Of a stretch of DNA of 64,000 nt, positions 53,194 through 64,000 are shown one piece after another. Source of the DNA: Turritopsis dohrnii (lineage: Eukaryota; Cnidaria; Hydrozoa; Anthoathecata; Oceaniidae); NCBI GenBank assembly GCA_027922465.2, contig BQMF02000021.1:620001-684000 (forward strand), read 5' to 3'. A model generated the notes under the pieces. That model did not search any database, was not told the origin of the DNA, and was given only the letters and a program-made list of their open reading frames with translations. The position numbers were made by a program, and so were the translations under genes. Within the stretch, counting starts at the first letter, position 1; every line of letters starts with the position of its first letter.

Positions 53194-53860
53194 ATGGAAT
53201 TACTCTTCCTATTATTTTTCCAAGGTTTTATCAACCATGTGAATGGTCCAAACGCATCATTGGTTATTTTTTCAAAATGGTCTCCACTTGTAACATATAT
53301 TCTGACTCAAATTTTATTGACTTGATGACACCCGTTACGTAGGGACGTTTTCAAAACATCTGCGTTTTTTCTCCTTTTCATTCATTCCCTCCTCCCTCTA
53401 CTACTACTCCAAGTTATTAACAATTTTGTGCAATATTTCCATGAAACTCTTTACTTGGAACACAATTGGAAAGTTTGCCAATTTTTTGAAAGTCTGCAAA
53501 AGCAAAATTAAAAGGGAAAAATCCAATAGATATAATGCAAAAAAGTTCCGAAAGAGAATATCAAACACTGCTTTCAAAAATGTGGATTGCATCAGGTCGC
53601 CATTAATGGTGAAGGGAATGCAGTTAACGAGGAGTCTACTTTCTCAGCTCTCCAATAATGATAAATATATAATGTTGGAAAATTATCTTCTTATCGATGA
53701 CAATCTTTTCACTTATGTAGACCAGATCAGTACAAATCTTGTCAACTGGTGTACAACGACAAAGGAAGAAATTATTCCTGGTGATCTCCGTGAACAAGAT
53801 AATTTAATACAACTGATCCAGTGTGAAAGTTTTGTCTTTAGTCAAATGTCAAGTTTTTAG
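53194..53860 (+). CDS. Candidate gene for a small secreted protein, unrecognised
   Basis: Model of two exons, 53194-53289 and 53414-53860, 180 residues. Exon 1 starts MELLFLLFFQGFINHVNG, a good signal peptide. The 124-bp intron would end with an exceptional polypyrimidine tract (about 45 nt, mostly C and T) and CCAAG; its donor GTAACA is weak. Exon 2 is open for 148 codons in a region where most frames are short, and looks mostly alpha-helical: a basic patch (KSKIKREKSNR, KKFRKR), five or six cysteines, and a C-terminal half with LLSQLSNNDKYIMLENYLL. Size, leader and helical make-up recall secreted helical signalling proteins, but I recognise no family. It could be a fortuitous frame. Confidence 0.35.
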
Positions 53861-55142
53861 GAGTTGAAAAGCCTGAATGAAGTGCTCACTTATTCGCAAC
53901 CAATGTAGCAAAAATATATCAAAACATGGTACAAAATATTAAGTTAGCATAGTATAAAGATTCTGTCAATCATATCTTACCTATTGAAGCAATCCTTAAT
54001 TTCATTGGTATAGGATAGATTCTTAACCAATTCTATTGGTGTAGGATAGATTTTTTTGTTTTGTGAATTGTTTACTCTATGGCTTTCTACATACATTCTA
54101 CGCCACACTTCGTTTCTTTTATACCTTTTATGTTTTTCTTGTTGAAGAAGGAAAGCAATCAGATTTTCTTTTGATATTTATATTTTACAACTTTTCTACT
54201 AAGAAATAGAAAGATAAACTAAGCTAAAATCTCTTCAGCCTAAACAAGAGATTCCATTCTTCCACAAGGATTATCTCCTGATAAAAATCATTACAGCAAC
54301 TTCATTAGAATCTATTTTGAAAATCTTTTTCATCGCAACATTTCGGCAAAATAGAGACTCAGCCAGAAGCTAGGTAGTGAACCACCTTCCAGGTCTTGAC
54401 CAGGAATCGATTAATTCAAGTGTTCAAATAGAATTTAATCACCTGTCAAAACAGTCCTTTTCATGGGGAAATATATCCTCCCTGGAATCATAAAATAAAT
54501 TTGAAGTAGTAATATTTAAGCCTTGCTGTCAATCTATTTTGTAGTTTAGATAACATTTTTCAGCTGTTAAAACAAACTTTTCCTTTCAATGGATGCTCTG
54601 TTATTCAAACAATTACATTTGGCTTACACTGTCGTTGAAGTAAAGTGAACGTGATGATTTTTCAAGAATTAGAAGAACTTGTGAAAAGTAATTTTTGAAG
54701 AATGTTAAAGGATTTAAATAAAAAATTGTTGATTTCATAATTTATTCGACAATAAAAATGACTTTTGTATGTTTTTATCGTTTAGGAACTTTAGAATAAA
54801 TAATGAAAAGATTGATTTTCGCAACGGAATAAATTTAAATGATCATTAAGCAAGGACAGATTACTGATTGAAATAATCTTTGTGAGTCCCTTGACACGAA
54901 ATGTTTTCCTTCGCTTCCTGGAAAAATTGACAAGAATCGTCCCTGATTAGTCATGTATTTCCCATTTTTAGTATATTTTCATCTTCTTTTTTACTTTTCA
55001 TTTTTTTCACCTACTGCACATCATTCAGAAACTTCTCTTTCTTCAAAACCCATTAAAAAAACAAATCTGAAACTTTATATAACTGACTCTGGTTATTGCT
55101 TTTCTCTTCAGACAAACTTTTAGTCACAACCAATCGAATCTC
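53861..55142. other. Featureless AT-rich stretch
   Basis: No gene or repeat I can support. Confidence 0.5.
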
Positions 55143-55222
55143 TAATTATATAAATTACTTACTGATTATATAAAATAATTACTAATTATATAAAGTATTT
55201 ACTGACTATAGAAATTACTTAT
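55143..55222. repeat. 20-bp tandem repeat, four units
   Basis: Units TAATTATATAAATTACTTAC, TGATTATATAAAATAATTAC, TAATTATATAAAGTATTTAC and TGACTATAGAAATTACTTAT. The alternation TAATTA / TGA(T/C)TA suggests a 40-bp higher-order unit. Confidence 0.85.
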
Positions 55223-55280
55223 TCCACATGATCAGTGGAAGAAACACCAAAATCGAATTTCATAGCTCAAAACATGGCTA

Positions 55281-55566
55281 AAGGGGAGTTTACACGTAAA
55301 GGGGGGTTTACACGTAAAGATTCTTGAAAAATTTTCTTTTAAGGTCGTGTTTGACGCACGCTTCTCTTTCTTCAAAAAAACAAACTCACATTCCCACTTG
55401 TTGTAATTTGAATAGAAAAGTTGGCGAAAAAATCAAATTGATTTGATTTTCCGACAATTTTTTGGTCATGAATAATTAATGAGTTGATTTACAATTCATT
55501 TTTAACGCCTGAAAGCACCTGGTTAAGACAAAAATTGTTCAAAAATCTTTACGTGTAAACCCCCCT
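55281..55566. mobile_element. MITE with GGGGGGTTTACACGTAAAG ends
   Basis: Left AAGGGGGGTTTACACGTAAA (55299) is the exact inverse of the right end TTTACGTGTAAACCCCCCTT, and the inverted match extends inward. The first 18 bp of the left end are duplicated in tandem (55281-55298 and 55299-55316). About 270 bp, no coding sequence. Confidence 0.8.
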
Positions 55567-57300
55567 TAAGTAACTGTCTCTTCTTCCAATCTACAAAACG
55601 GCTTACAATATTCGGTTTGGATGCTTACATTTTGAGCAAGAGTGATTCAGTTTCTTTAAAGTTTTGTCGTTGGACTAAAACAAAACAATAACGAAGAAAC
55701 GTGTATTCATTTTTTTTTGGGGAAAATTTTAAAACTTCTACATAGCTTAAATGCAGTTCAAAATTCAATAGAAAAAAACCATTTTAATGTTTCTGTAAGA
55801 GCTGAGCATCTACAGGCTATTAATTGACGGTGGTGCTTATAGAAAAATGGATTTCCAATTATAGATATTGATTAAGAACTTAAAGGTTATTTTTAAGTTC
55901 CTAAACGCTTGAAAAACGCATTACACTTCCTCGGAGTGTGTCCATAAAACATTAGTGTATCGTTAATTGATCAATGTTAATTAAGCTTTCAAATCAGTCT
56001 ATCAAATCTAAGGAAATACAAATCTTCGGTAATTGGTCGGTAAAAACTAGAACATTTATCCTCAAAAGTTAAAGAGAATAATAAACCTAACTAATGCTTA
56101 AAAGAAAGCAAGAAGAACTATTACGTTCGGGAGGTTATGCTTTGTTATTCGAATTTCATTCCTTCGTGTATCTCAACTGGATACTATGGAAGTATATAAT
56201 GGATGTGTTTAGAGATACAATATAGTCAACGGGTGGTAATTGATGTAGAATATTGTGAAATGAATGGTACTTCTGATAACAATCAATAAAGTATACTATG
56301 ATACAGAACAATACGAGAAAATGTTAGGGACTATAAGTGAAAGACCATAATCAATTATGCTTCTTCTTTTTTATGAAAACTTTGTCAAAAACTTCTTATT
56401 ATTAAAATTTCGTTTTTGGCTTTTACTATAAATAGTGTGATTGAAATAACTTTGATTTACTTACAGAATTTTATTTTATGAACCATTGCATTTCGTTTTC
56501 TTTTGAAGACCATGAACGTTTATAACTACTACAGAATTTCAACAGAAATTGAATGTATTATAGTTGCAGATATATCTTCAGTTTATTCAAATTTGTTTAA
56601 AGTGGAAAATTCCTTTTTAAACATCGACAGGAAAGGGTGTCATAGTATTTGACGCAGGATGAGTGCAGCGTTTATTTCAAACCACAGGAGTTGTATTCGA
56701 TGAAAATGGGAGTTGTGATTTGAGTTCCATTTACTAAGTGATATAAAATATTGGTTGAAGATGAATTTCTTCTCCTCTTTGAACGTTTTCTATACTCAGA
56801 TATCATAATTTTTTGTTTTGATTGTGCTGAGTGATTTTATTACAATTCGTGCGACGTCTATTCTCAAGTGAAAGCTAGTACTGAATACTGAATACTAATA
56901 CTGAAAGAAGGAAGTTTTCCATTATGCTGAAAAATTATGATGATACCGTCAATTTAAATTTTAAGTTTTAAATTCTAAAATTGAAATTGATGTAACGAGA
57001 GTATGTTACCGTTTACAGAATATTGGGAAAAGTGAAACCGAGGTATGCAATCCCCGTATTTTAAATAATCATCAGACTTTTTATGTATACTTTTTATTTC
57101 AGATATTTTTATTCATAATTTGAAGCTAAAGAACGTCTAAAATTGACTGAAGTTATAAATTTCCTCTTTAAGTTGTCGCCTCTGGTTATTTCGTATGATA
57201 CATGTATGTTTTATTTGGATTTTCATGATAATGTCTTCGTCAAAAAAGTTGTAACGGTTTTTCACTTGCATTACTAAAAAGAACAAACTGAAAAAGTATG
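55567..57300. other. Featureless AT-rich stretch
   Basis: No gene or repeat I can support. Confidence 0.5.
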
Positions 57301-57307
57301 TTTTACA

Positions 57308-58010
57308 GGGACGGACGCAGGGAACGGCTCATACGGCTGAAGCCGTAGTAAAATTTAGTCAAGAGAATGATTAATAAATGATCTACTGCCGTCATTCTTA
57401 GTTCCGTGTGTCCTTTACACTACCTGAAAATCTGTCAATATGTTTTTATGCATTAGCGCATTATTTGTTGGCGCCTAATTTGACTCGCAAATTTCAGGTA
57501 ACCTATAACTGCAACTGCCACTACTGTATTGTTCTTCTTTCCGGCTCAAAAATCGGCTCCTTTTGATCAATGATGATAGGGGTTATAACAAACAATTTTG
57601 AGCCGTATTACAGCTCTTCGATACGGCTCAAAGTTACTGCTCAAGACCCGATTTTACGGACACCTATACCCCTAATCTCAGGTTCATAGTACTTCTTTCG
57701 GTTTTCCGTTTATTTTGAAAGTGCGGCTGTCGTGCCAAAAGTCCGCAAAACGATAATACGTATCAGAACAAATCCTTATCCTTTAAATTTTTCGGTTGTC
57801 GGTAGAGTAAGCAAATACGGCTCAAAACTCACACACGCGCATCATCCTATGAACCTTTTTGAAGCGCAGAATCACAACGATAATATGGCAATAGATTCTT
57901 TAAATTTACTCATACTGAAGAAATTGTTCTCCAAGAGGTTTTTGTGTTTCAACGAGTGCATGAATCTGGTTACGTACAGCCTTGAAAAAGGACTTTACAG
58001 CTGAGAAAAT
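57308..58010 (+). mobile_element. Possible hAT-like relic with TACGGCTCA repeats
   Basis: Starts CAGGGACGGACGCAGGGAAC, in the style of some hAT ends, and contains at least six TACGGCT or GAGCCGTA words. A 90-codon frame (57732-58004) has no recognisable motif. No right end was identified. Confidence 0.35.
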
Positions 58011-59873
58011 ACAGAAGAGTAGTGTGGTAAGGAAGACATCATGTTGGATGCACAGTCATTTCTTTAAAGTAAGTTTATGTTTTTCTTTATATTTTACTTC
58101 GTAAACATAAGTGTTAGTTTGTTTTTTAAAAAATATATGTTATATAAAATTTCAAATTCATTTAATTTAATGACAGAAAACAACAAAAAAGCTGCTGAGT
58201 ATATGTGAATGCGGATTAAATATTTGTTTTTTTTATTTTCATTCACATGCATGGCTTTATATATTTGTAACTTTGACGAAAAACTAAATATCATAAATTT
58301 TGAAGAATTTCTATGTGGAACTTCTTCTTTATTGGATTTCTGCGTAAGCAAGAAATACTTTACGATCGTCCGTGTTTTTCTTCGTTTTTTTTCATCTTAC
58401 TGTCCAAACCTACGCATTTTTGTTTCTTAAATTTCATTGGTTCATAAAAAAGCCGTCTTAATTGTCATTGGTGCATAATGCCCGATTTCTACGAAAGGGT
58501 GCTAATTTAGCCACCTCCACTTAAATAGCGATAGTTTATTGGCTGATTTTCGCCATGCCATGTGATCGTCCACAAAACGTTTTAAAAATGGCAGCGAAAG
58601 AACGTGTGTAGTTTGCTAAAAGTTTCTTTGATGGAAATATGGCTTTAAAAGAAGTTAATACAGCTTATAATTTTATATAAAGAATTGCATTACTGTTGGG
58701 AACTTATCATGTTCACAAAATTAAATTACAGTGTGGTTATTCTGTTTTTTGAAAGAAGTTTTCTTGAAGTTTAAAATATGAAAACAGTGCCAATACATGG
58801 TGTGTGGAAGAAAAGGTATTTCTTGTTTTATTTTTGCTCCAAGCCTTTTTAAATATGAAAGACCTTCGTGTATTTTGTATGTGTATGCATGTTTGAAGTC
58901 AATTTTTAGAAGCTTTTGGATTTTTAAAGCTCAGCTTAGCTTCCTTTCAGCTCCTCCCCAACATCACCAACATATGCACTTTATACAGCTATTTATACTA
59001 TATTTAGTAGCAATTTTTGGATGTATTCTGGCTATATCAGCTTATCTCTTTTCTCCCTACGTATGTTGTATTTTTTTTAACTTTTAGATTAGATATGAGC
59101 TTTAATTTCTAAGTAATTATTATTGTGATATTTATATTTTTCATTCTGAGGAGATCAATATAGAAACTTTATATATTAGTTTGTGCTGCCCAAACGATAT
59201 GTTGGTTACTGCCAGTATACACAATCTTTTTATAGGATTCGTTATATTTAATGTGGTTAAATTAAAGTTTCGTATTGTGTCGATGCACTTTTTTGGAGTA
59301 CGTGGGTGGCAAATATCCAGTAACAATCATTCAGCTTATTCGTACAAAAAAAACAGATCTTCATAAATGATCTCCGCCATAGCATAAAGAAAAGCCCCTT
59401 TTTTATGTTATGGTAGGCTGACTTTCTTGACGAACATTGTCAGTCGCATCAATATTTTTGTTTATTTAATGCTGATGCTTCTCGAGCTGAATGATGTGAC
59501 TGTCTTAGTTTTGCAGGACTAGTGTGCTAGTGTTGCATTTTTGTGGCATTTTCAGCAGCAAAGCTTGCAGAAATCCTTCTGCCCGGTAGGGCATCTTGTT
59601 ATTTTTTGCTTTGGTTAAACTCTGGTTTGGATATTTTACTCAGAGTCGTTGGACTTGCTTACTACAAAAACTTATTATGTATTTTAAACATGGTACCTTT
59701 TGGCCGTGATCAGAAACTACAGAGTTTGCATGTATACATTTACTTTATTTTGTGATATTTAATTTCATTATTATCTTATTATAATAATCCGCGATTGTGC
59801 ATACCACTTTTATTTGAGGATTGTGCGAGGGCGCGAAGTGCAATCCCGATTTTATGAGTAAAATCGAAGCCAC
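58011..59873. other. Non-coding stretch left of the DIRS element
   Basis: Some open frames of 60-96 codons, hydrophobic and AT-driven; I see no splice sites or family similarity to support any of them. Confidence 0.4.
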
Positions 59874-59937
59874 GATCTAATTCTGGATCTCGCCCCTTTC
59901 TCGCATAAAATCTAAAGGTCATAATCTCAACTCCTCT
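59874..59937. repeat. DIRS inverted terminal repeat, left copy
   Basis: GATCTAATTCTGGATCTCGC to CAACTCCTCT; inverse of 63426-63489 with one mismatch (CTCGC against GTCGC). Confidence 0.9.
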
Positions 59938-59938
59938 A

Positions 59939-60735
59939 TTAAAAGCTTATTTCAAAATAATATTTTAGAAACTCGGTTCGATCTCTTTCCTGTAAAATTT
60001 TTTGGAACGTACTCTCATTTGACCAATGTCCATGTTTTACAATTTCCTTTAATGAAAGGCCCTTCAGTTCTGCTTTTGAGGTACATGCTGACCGTGTAGA
60101 ATGACCTGTGAAGGTGTCATCTATCCCTACTAATTTAAGCATTTGGCAAATCCATCTCGAAATAGCCTCAGTAGACACTGCTTTGTGAGGTTTTATATGG
60201 CTCACAAGCAAAAATTCTTCACTGATGCCCCGTTTTTCACGCCTCTTCATAAAGGAGTCTATTGTTCGGCAGACACACATTTTTTCATTTTCTGGAAACG
60301 CAAAAAATTTCAGGTGAAGGTGTCGAAGAGCCTCTTCTCCATGTCTTAGCTAGACCAGACACGGAAAAAAACATACACTGCAGGTAATTTACTTAGTCTA
60401 CTTATCTTAAGATTCTTTATCTCAGAAGTCCTTGAAGCTGAAGTTAGAGCCAACAACATCACTAATTTTTGAGTCAGAAATTTGTCTGATAGATCATCAT
60501 TCTCAGGCATGTTCCGAATAAAACCAAGTACTGTCTCCACATCCCAGATCATACTATGCTTGGGTAAAGGGAGTCTTTGGTTAAAAATTCCTGTCATCAA
60601 AGTTGATACCCTTGGATGCTCCCCAATAGGCTTACCACTTACAGGGTCATGGAAAGCAGATATGGCAGATCTATAACCTGCAATTGTATTAAAAGCAAGA
60701 TTAATTTCAAACAGTTTGGCTAAAAAGTCAAGCAC
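59939..60735 (-). pseudogene. DIRS tyrosine recombinase, frameshifted
   Basis: The N-terminal part (60346-60735) has NTIAGYRSAISAFHDP and the first catalytic Arg in ASRTSEIKNL. The C-terminal part (59939-60280, another frame) has GHSTRSACTSKAELKG with the H-x-x-R pair, the second conserved HW in HGHWSNESTF, and a candidate nucleophilic Tyr in KYYFEISF near the end. The frames can be bridged by one shift in 60281-60345, where the residues KFFAFPENEK are encoded. Confidence 0.85.
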
Positions 60736-60740
60736 TATTC

Positions 60741-61448
60741 TTACATCGCATCGAGTGGGAGAAACTTGTCGTTCAGCACACCAGCTAGAAAACTTTTTCC
60801 AAGCTGACTCGTAATGACTGAGGGATTTTGGTCTTCTTGAATTTGTGATAAGTTTGGAAGCCCTTTCTGATATTCCTTCTGCTTCCAGATTTTTCCTGAG
60901 ACAGTCCAGGCCACTAATTGGAGGGATCTGGTTTTGATTAATGGATGTTGCTCTCCTGATGGATTGATTAAAAGGTCTCTTGAGTGTGGAAGAAGCAGAG
61001 GGTTTTGTACAGATAGTCTCAGAAGGTTGGGAACCATGGTTGTGTTTGCCAAGCTGGAGTTATCAGTATCATGCATGCATGATATTGTTCCAGCTTTTTT
61101 AGCACCCTTCCTATCAGAAAGAATGGAGGGAATGCATAAGAGAGGAGTCATCTGGAATGCATCTTTTGCCATGCTTAGCGGATCCAATTTCCATGACACG
61201 TATTGAGGTAGTTGATGGGATATTCGGGAGGCAAAAAGATCTACAGTTGGTTTCCTTCTCATCACACAGATCCTCTCGAAGACGCTTGGTTTTAATTTCC
61301 ATTCGCTTGAGTCCTGTACCTGGCGAGACTCTCTGTCTGCCTCCACATTCAGAGCGCTTGGGAGGTATTCTACAGTAAGTGTGATCTGATTCCTCATAAT
61401 GTATCCCCATATTTCCTTGCTGATTGAAACCATTTCCATATTCTTTGT

Positions 61449-61480
<32 letters not shown>

Positions 61481-61993
61481 TATTTTTATTAAGTAAGAAA
61501 GTGCCACTTTGTTGTGCCTGGTTTCTGTTTCATTGTGAAGGCCATTAGTGCAAATTTTGCTGCTTTGAGTTCCAGAATATTGATATGAGATTTCTTTTCC
61601 AACATTGACCATTGTCCCCCCTGTTGTTTCCCCCAGACAGGCTGCCTTGTAGAGAAGCATCCGAACTTATTGTTATCTGAGCTGATCAATGGCCTTCCAT
61701 TGTGTATTGCTAAGTTCTCTATCCACCAATTCAGTTCTTCCTTTGCCTGGGACAGAGTTACCTCCCCATTGTATGAACCTTGAGAAATTAGAGATTGAAT
61801 TTGTTGGTTTTGTAAGTACCTGTACTGCAGAGGTGCAGGTAGAACTGCAATTGCTGCTGATGACAGTTTTCCTATTAATTGGCTCAACTCTCGCACTGTA
61901 GCTTTTGGTTTTTTCATTGTTGCACATTTCTTGAATCCCAGCTAGTTTCTTTTCTGGTAGAGAGACTACCATAGTTTGTGAGTTTATTTCCAC
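60741..61993 (-). pseudogene. DIRS reverse transcriptase end and RNase H, interrupted
   Basis: Begins with the last part of the reverse transcriptase (EFLGVEINSQTMVVSLPEKK), continues as a linker with TVRELSQLIGKLSSA, then an RNase H with NILELKAAKFALMAF and, after a break, TVEYLPSALNVEADRESR. The fingers and palm with the Asp-Asp catalytic motif are absent. There is one frameshift near 61918, and a run of 31 C at 61450-61480 interrupts the RNase H frame. The final segment to 60741 is the connection to the recombinase. Confidence 0.8.
61450..61480. repeat. Poly-C run of 31 bases
   Basis: An uninterrupted C homopolymer inside the DIRS RNase H region. In genome sequence this AT-rich it is exceptional; it may be a true expansion or an assembly or sequencing artefact. 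Confidence 0.95.
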
Positions 61994-62009
61994 CCCTAAA
62001 AATTCTAAA

Positions 62010-63233
62010 CTAATAATTCCCTCGGATTTCCTTCCTGAAAATTGGATTTCTTTGGGTGGGGTTGTTTATATTGGCAATGAAATAAAAGGAATTTCGTAGC
62101 CTTTCACCATATTTACTATGGCTTGGTCGTTGGTAAACCTCTGTCAATTTTCTACAAAGTGGGTTAGCCTCCCTGGCTGAGGAAGTGGAGGGATTTTTTG
62201 TCTGAAGAGGTTTCTTACTAGAGGATGAAACTTTTGAAGTTCCTTGGTGAATAGCAGAGGTACAACCCATCTCGATAGTGGATTTTTTTGAAAAGAAAAA
62301 ATTGGAGAAAACCTGTCCTCTTCCATGTTGTTGTCCTCGGAGGTCCTGTCCTGTTGTTGCAAATAAACCACGCCCCCTGCTTCTTGATGCAAACAAGGGG
62401 CTGTTTGGAAAGGGCCGGTTACCACGGACTGATGTTTTCTTAGTTGCAATCAGGATCTCCTTAGACTTGTTCTTTAAATTGAGAGTTTTAATCATCTGTT
62501 CTTCGTAATTTGGCCCAAACAGCTTATCTCCATCGTCTTCTGCCAGTGACAATTGACAGTCCTTTAGAAGAGATTCAGTTTTAAGGAACTCCATCAAAAT
62601 GTTGAATCTTTTAATGTATGCACACGAATTCATTGCTTGGCCAAGCAATAATATGGTTTGATCAAAAAGTTTTTTCATAGATCTTATTGGGTCGTCCTCT
62701 GAGTTATCGTCAATTCTCATTTCTTCATCGATTGCAGCCCACATCTTACATAAAGGACCATAGACGTTATTTATTCTTTGATGAAGCAACAGTGATCGAT
62801 CCTGATTTAAGCAAATGCGCTTATTCTGTTCATTTAAAAGTTCCTTCATAAACAGGTCAAGTTGCTTTGGCTTCATAACGTTTAAAGGCACAGGATTATC
62901 TTTTAAAATCCATTCACTAATATTTGCACTTGTCTGGAATGTATCCATTTGTTTATTGGCATAGTCTGCCATTTCTTCTGGCAGTTCCCAGCTGGCACAG
63001 GCACAGGCACAGGCACAGGATAAATCGTCATCCAGTTAAAAAAATCTTGCCCTTTTTGTGGGAGGCCCTCTACTGCTTTCGGCAGTCTCTGATGTATCTA
63101 GGTCTCTTTTATTGGAGAACCTTTCCTCATACTGTTCCACGACAGAGTCGTTATCATCGGTATCAATAAGTCCTGTCACAGCATGCTCGTCCGGCTTCTC
63201 ATTGGAAGCTTGTCCAATCTCAGACTGAGACAT
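62010..63233 (-). pseudogene. DIRS gag-like ORF with an in-frame stop
   Basis: Starts MSQSEIGQASNEKPDEH, has a basic nuclear-localisation-like RGPPTKRARFF, then a TAA at 63036-63038, after which the same frame runs on for 340 codons: DDDLS, a (Cys-Ala)4 stretch, ELPEEMADYANKQMD, a helical body, and a Gly/Arg/Ser-rich tail (SRSRGRGLF, GQQHGRGQ). The layout (acidic, KR-rich start and an RG-rich, probably nucleic-acid-binding tail) fits DIRS gag proteins. Apart from the stop it looks intact. Confidence 0.75.
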
Positions 63234-63489
63234 TATAATTCTATGAGAAATACGGGCAAACATTGTAAAATAGGTTATTTCCTCAACGTTAATCTTGCCA
63301 AATAGTATCATTCTTATGAAATAAGGACGATGTTATTATTTATCCTTGTGATTTGAGCGGATTATAAACATAATTACTTACATTGTTGTTTTAGCGTGGT
63401 TGTTCGTTCGAGTGAGAAAGAAGCAAGAGGAGTTGAGATTATGACCTTTAGATTTTATGCGACAAAGGGGCGAGATCCAGAATTAGATC

Positions 63490-64000
63490 GGGCGGAGATT
63501 TTACGAAATGAAATTCAGAGAGTAGAGGCAAGACACACTTTTTTCACGATTATTCCAAAAGCACGTGTGGCATTTGACATCAGTTTTTTATGAACACGGG
63601 GAATCATTGCATTGCATCCCCAATCGAACGCGACGTTTTGGGGGAAACATCTCGAGAACTAATAGGGAAAACTGACGTTTTTGGGGGTCCGCGATACGGG
63701 TGATGGGGTGACGCAACATTTGGGCCTAAATTATTTTTGGTATTGCGGCTATGACGTCATCAAAATCTTTGATCGGTGATATCTTTGCAACGGTTGGTCG
63801 TAGTGAAACGATCCCATACACTTTTTTGATCAGTTTTTCAAGCTCAACAGTATGGATGCAGTTTCCGGCCGCGATTGTGTGATTAAATTTTTTGTCACGG
63901 GGTTTACACACGGGAAACGCGAACTTGACACTTCCTTTTCGTAGTTAAATTCGGTAAAAATATTTACCCGGGTTACTAGTTTCCATGTATTATGTAATTA
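63490..64000. other. Right flank of the DIRS element
   Basis: Contains the complement of the repeat block seen at 51030-51125 (63595-63700) and, on the minus strand at 63726-63911, a 61-codon frame with ELEKLIKKVYGIVSLRPTVA, probably part of the same unidentified repeat. Confidence 0.4.

Larger units (their letters stand above)
59874..63489 (-). mobile_element. DIRS-like tyrosine-recombinase retroelement, deletion derivative
   Basis: Flanked by 64-bp inverted repeats (59874-59937 and 63426-63489) differing at one position, beginning AGAGGAGTTGAGATTATGAC at the right end. Reading on the minus strand: gag-like frame, end of reverse transcriptase, RNase H with ADRESR, and a tyrosine recombinase with RTSEI, HSTRSA and HW motifs. 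That order is diagnostic of DIRS elements, which integrate without an integrase or target duplication. At about 3.6 kb it is shorter than usual (roughly 5-6 kb) because the reverse-transcriptase core is missing. Frameshifts, a stop and a C-run show it is dead as an autonomous unit. Confidence 0.88.

Noticed and set aside
58797..59087. 96-codon membrane protein gene
   Set aside because: Same reasons; no supporting signals and composition driven by T-rich sequence.
33813..64000. A prokaryote-style operon or phage defence system
   Set aside because: All genes have introns or are eukaryotic transposons; the recombinase at 60 kb belongs to a DIRS element, not a phage integrase.

Overview
The window looks like nuclear DNA of an invertebrate animal. 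It is very AT-rich, its genes have short exons with GT-AG introns, and it is full of DNA transposons, foldback elements and a DIRS-type retroelement. The conserved genes are metazoan (PRP4 kinase, the DENN protein DENND11/LCHN, mitochondrial short-chain 3-hydroxyacyl-CoA dehydrogenase). A secreted MACPF protein with EGF-like and TSP1-like parts, a TRIM-type gene and an ankyrin-repeat gene fit a cnidarian or another early-branching aquatic animal. That placement is inference; nothing in the window fixes the species.

Layout. 1-9.2 kb: PRPF4B on the minus strand, ten exons, reassembled here with every splice phase matching. 9.3-19.0 kb: a nested transposon block (a hAT element with a broken transposase, next to a 5 kb terminal-inverted-repeat element that itself holds two more elements, one carrying a further MITE), then a tRNA-like sequence. 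19-25 kb: mostly non-coding, with three TIR elements rich in ATTTTCGCG-like motifs, two of them flanked by TTAA. 25.5-33.8 kb: HADH (minus, intronless) and DENND11 (plus, first exon not found), head to head. A foldback element sits in DENND11 intron 2, and one acceptor site of DENND11 is tandemly duplicated. 34-38 kb: short MITEs and a Harbinger relic. 38.4-46.1 kb: a decayed TRIM (RING/B-box/coiled-coil) gene, an ankyrin-repeat gene and a four-exon secreted MACPF gene, a cluster with an innate-defence flavour. 47.7-52.6 kb: a relic hAT transposase within repeats. 53.2-53.9 kb: a possible two-exon gene for a small secreted protein I do not recognise. 54-59.8 kb: almost featureless AT-rich DNA with a tandem repeat and two repeat elements. 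59.9-63.5 kb: a DIRS-like tyrosine-recombinase retroelement on the minus strand, bounded by 64-bp inverted repeats, that has lost the reverse-transcriptase core and is disrupted further by a 31-base C run.

The housekeeping genes do not form a pathway together. The only functional grouping suggested by position is TRIM / ankyrin / MACPF at 38-46 kb. Coordinates of exons are my own reading from splice sites and reading-frame continuity.
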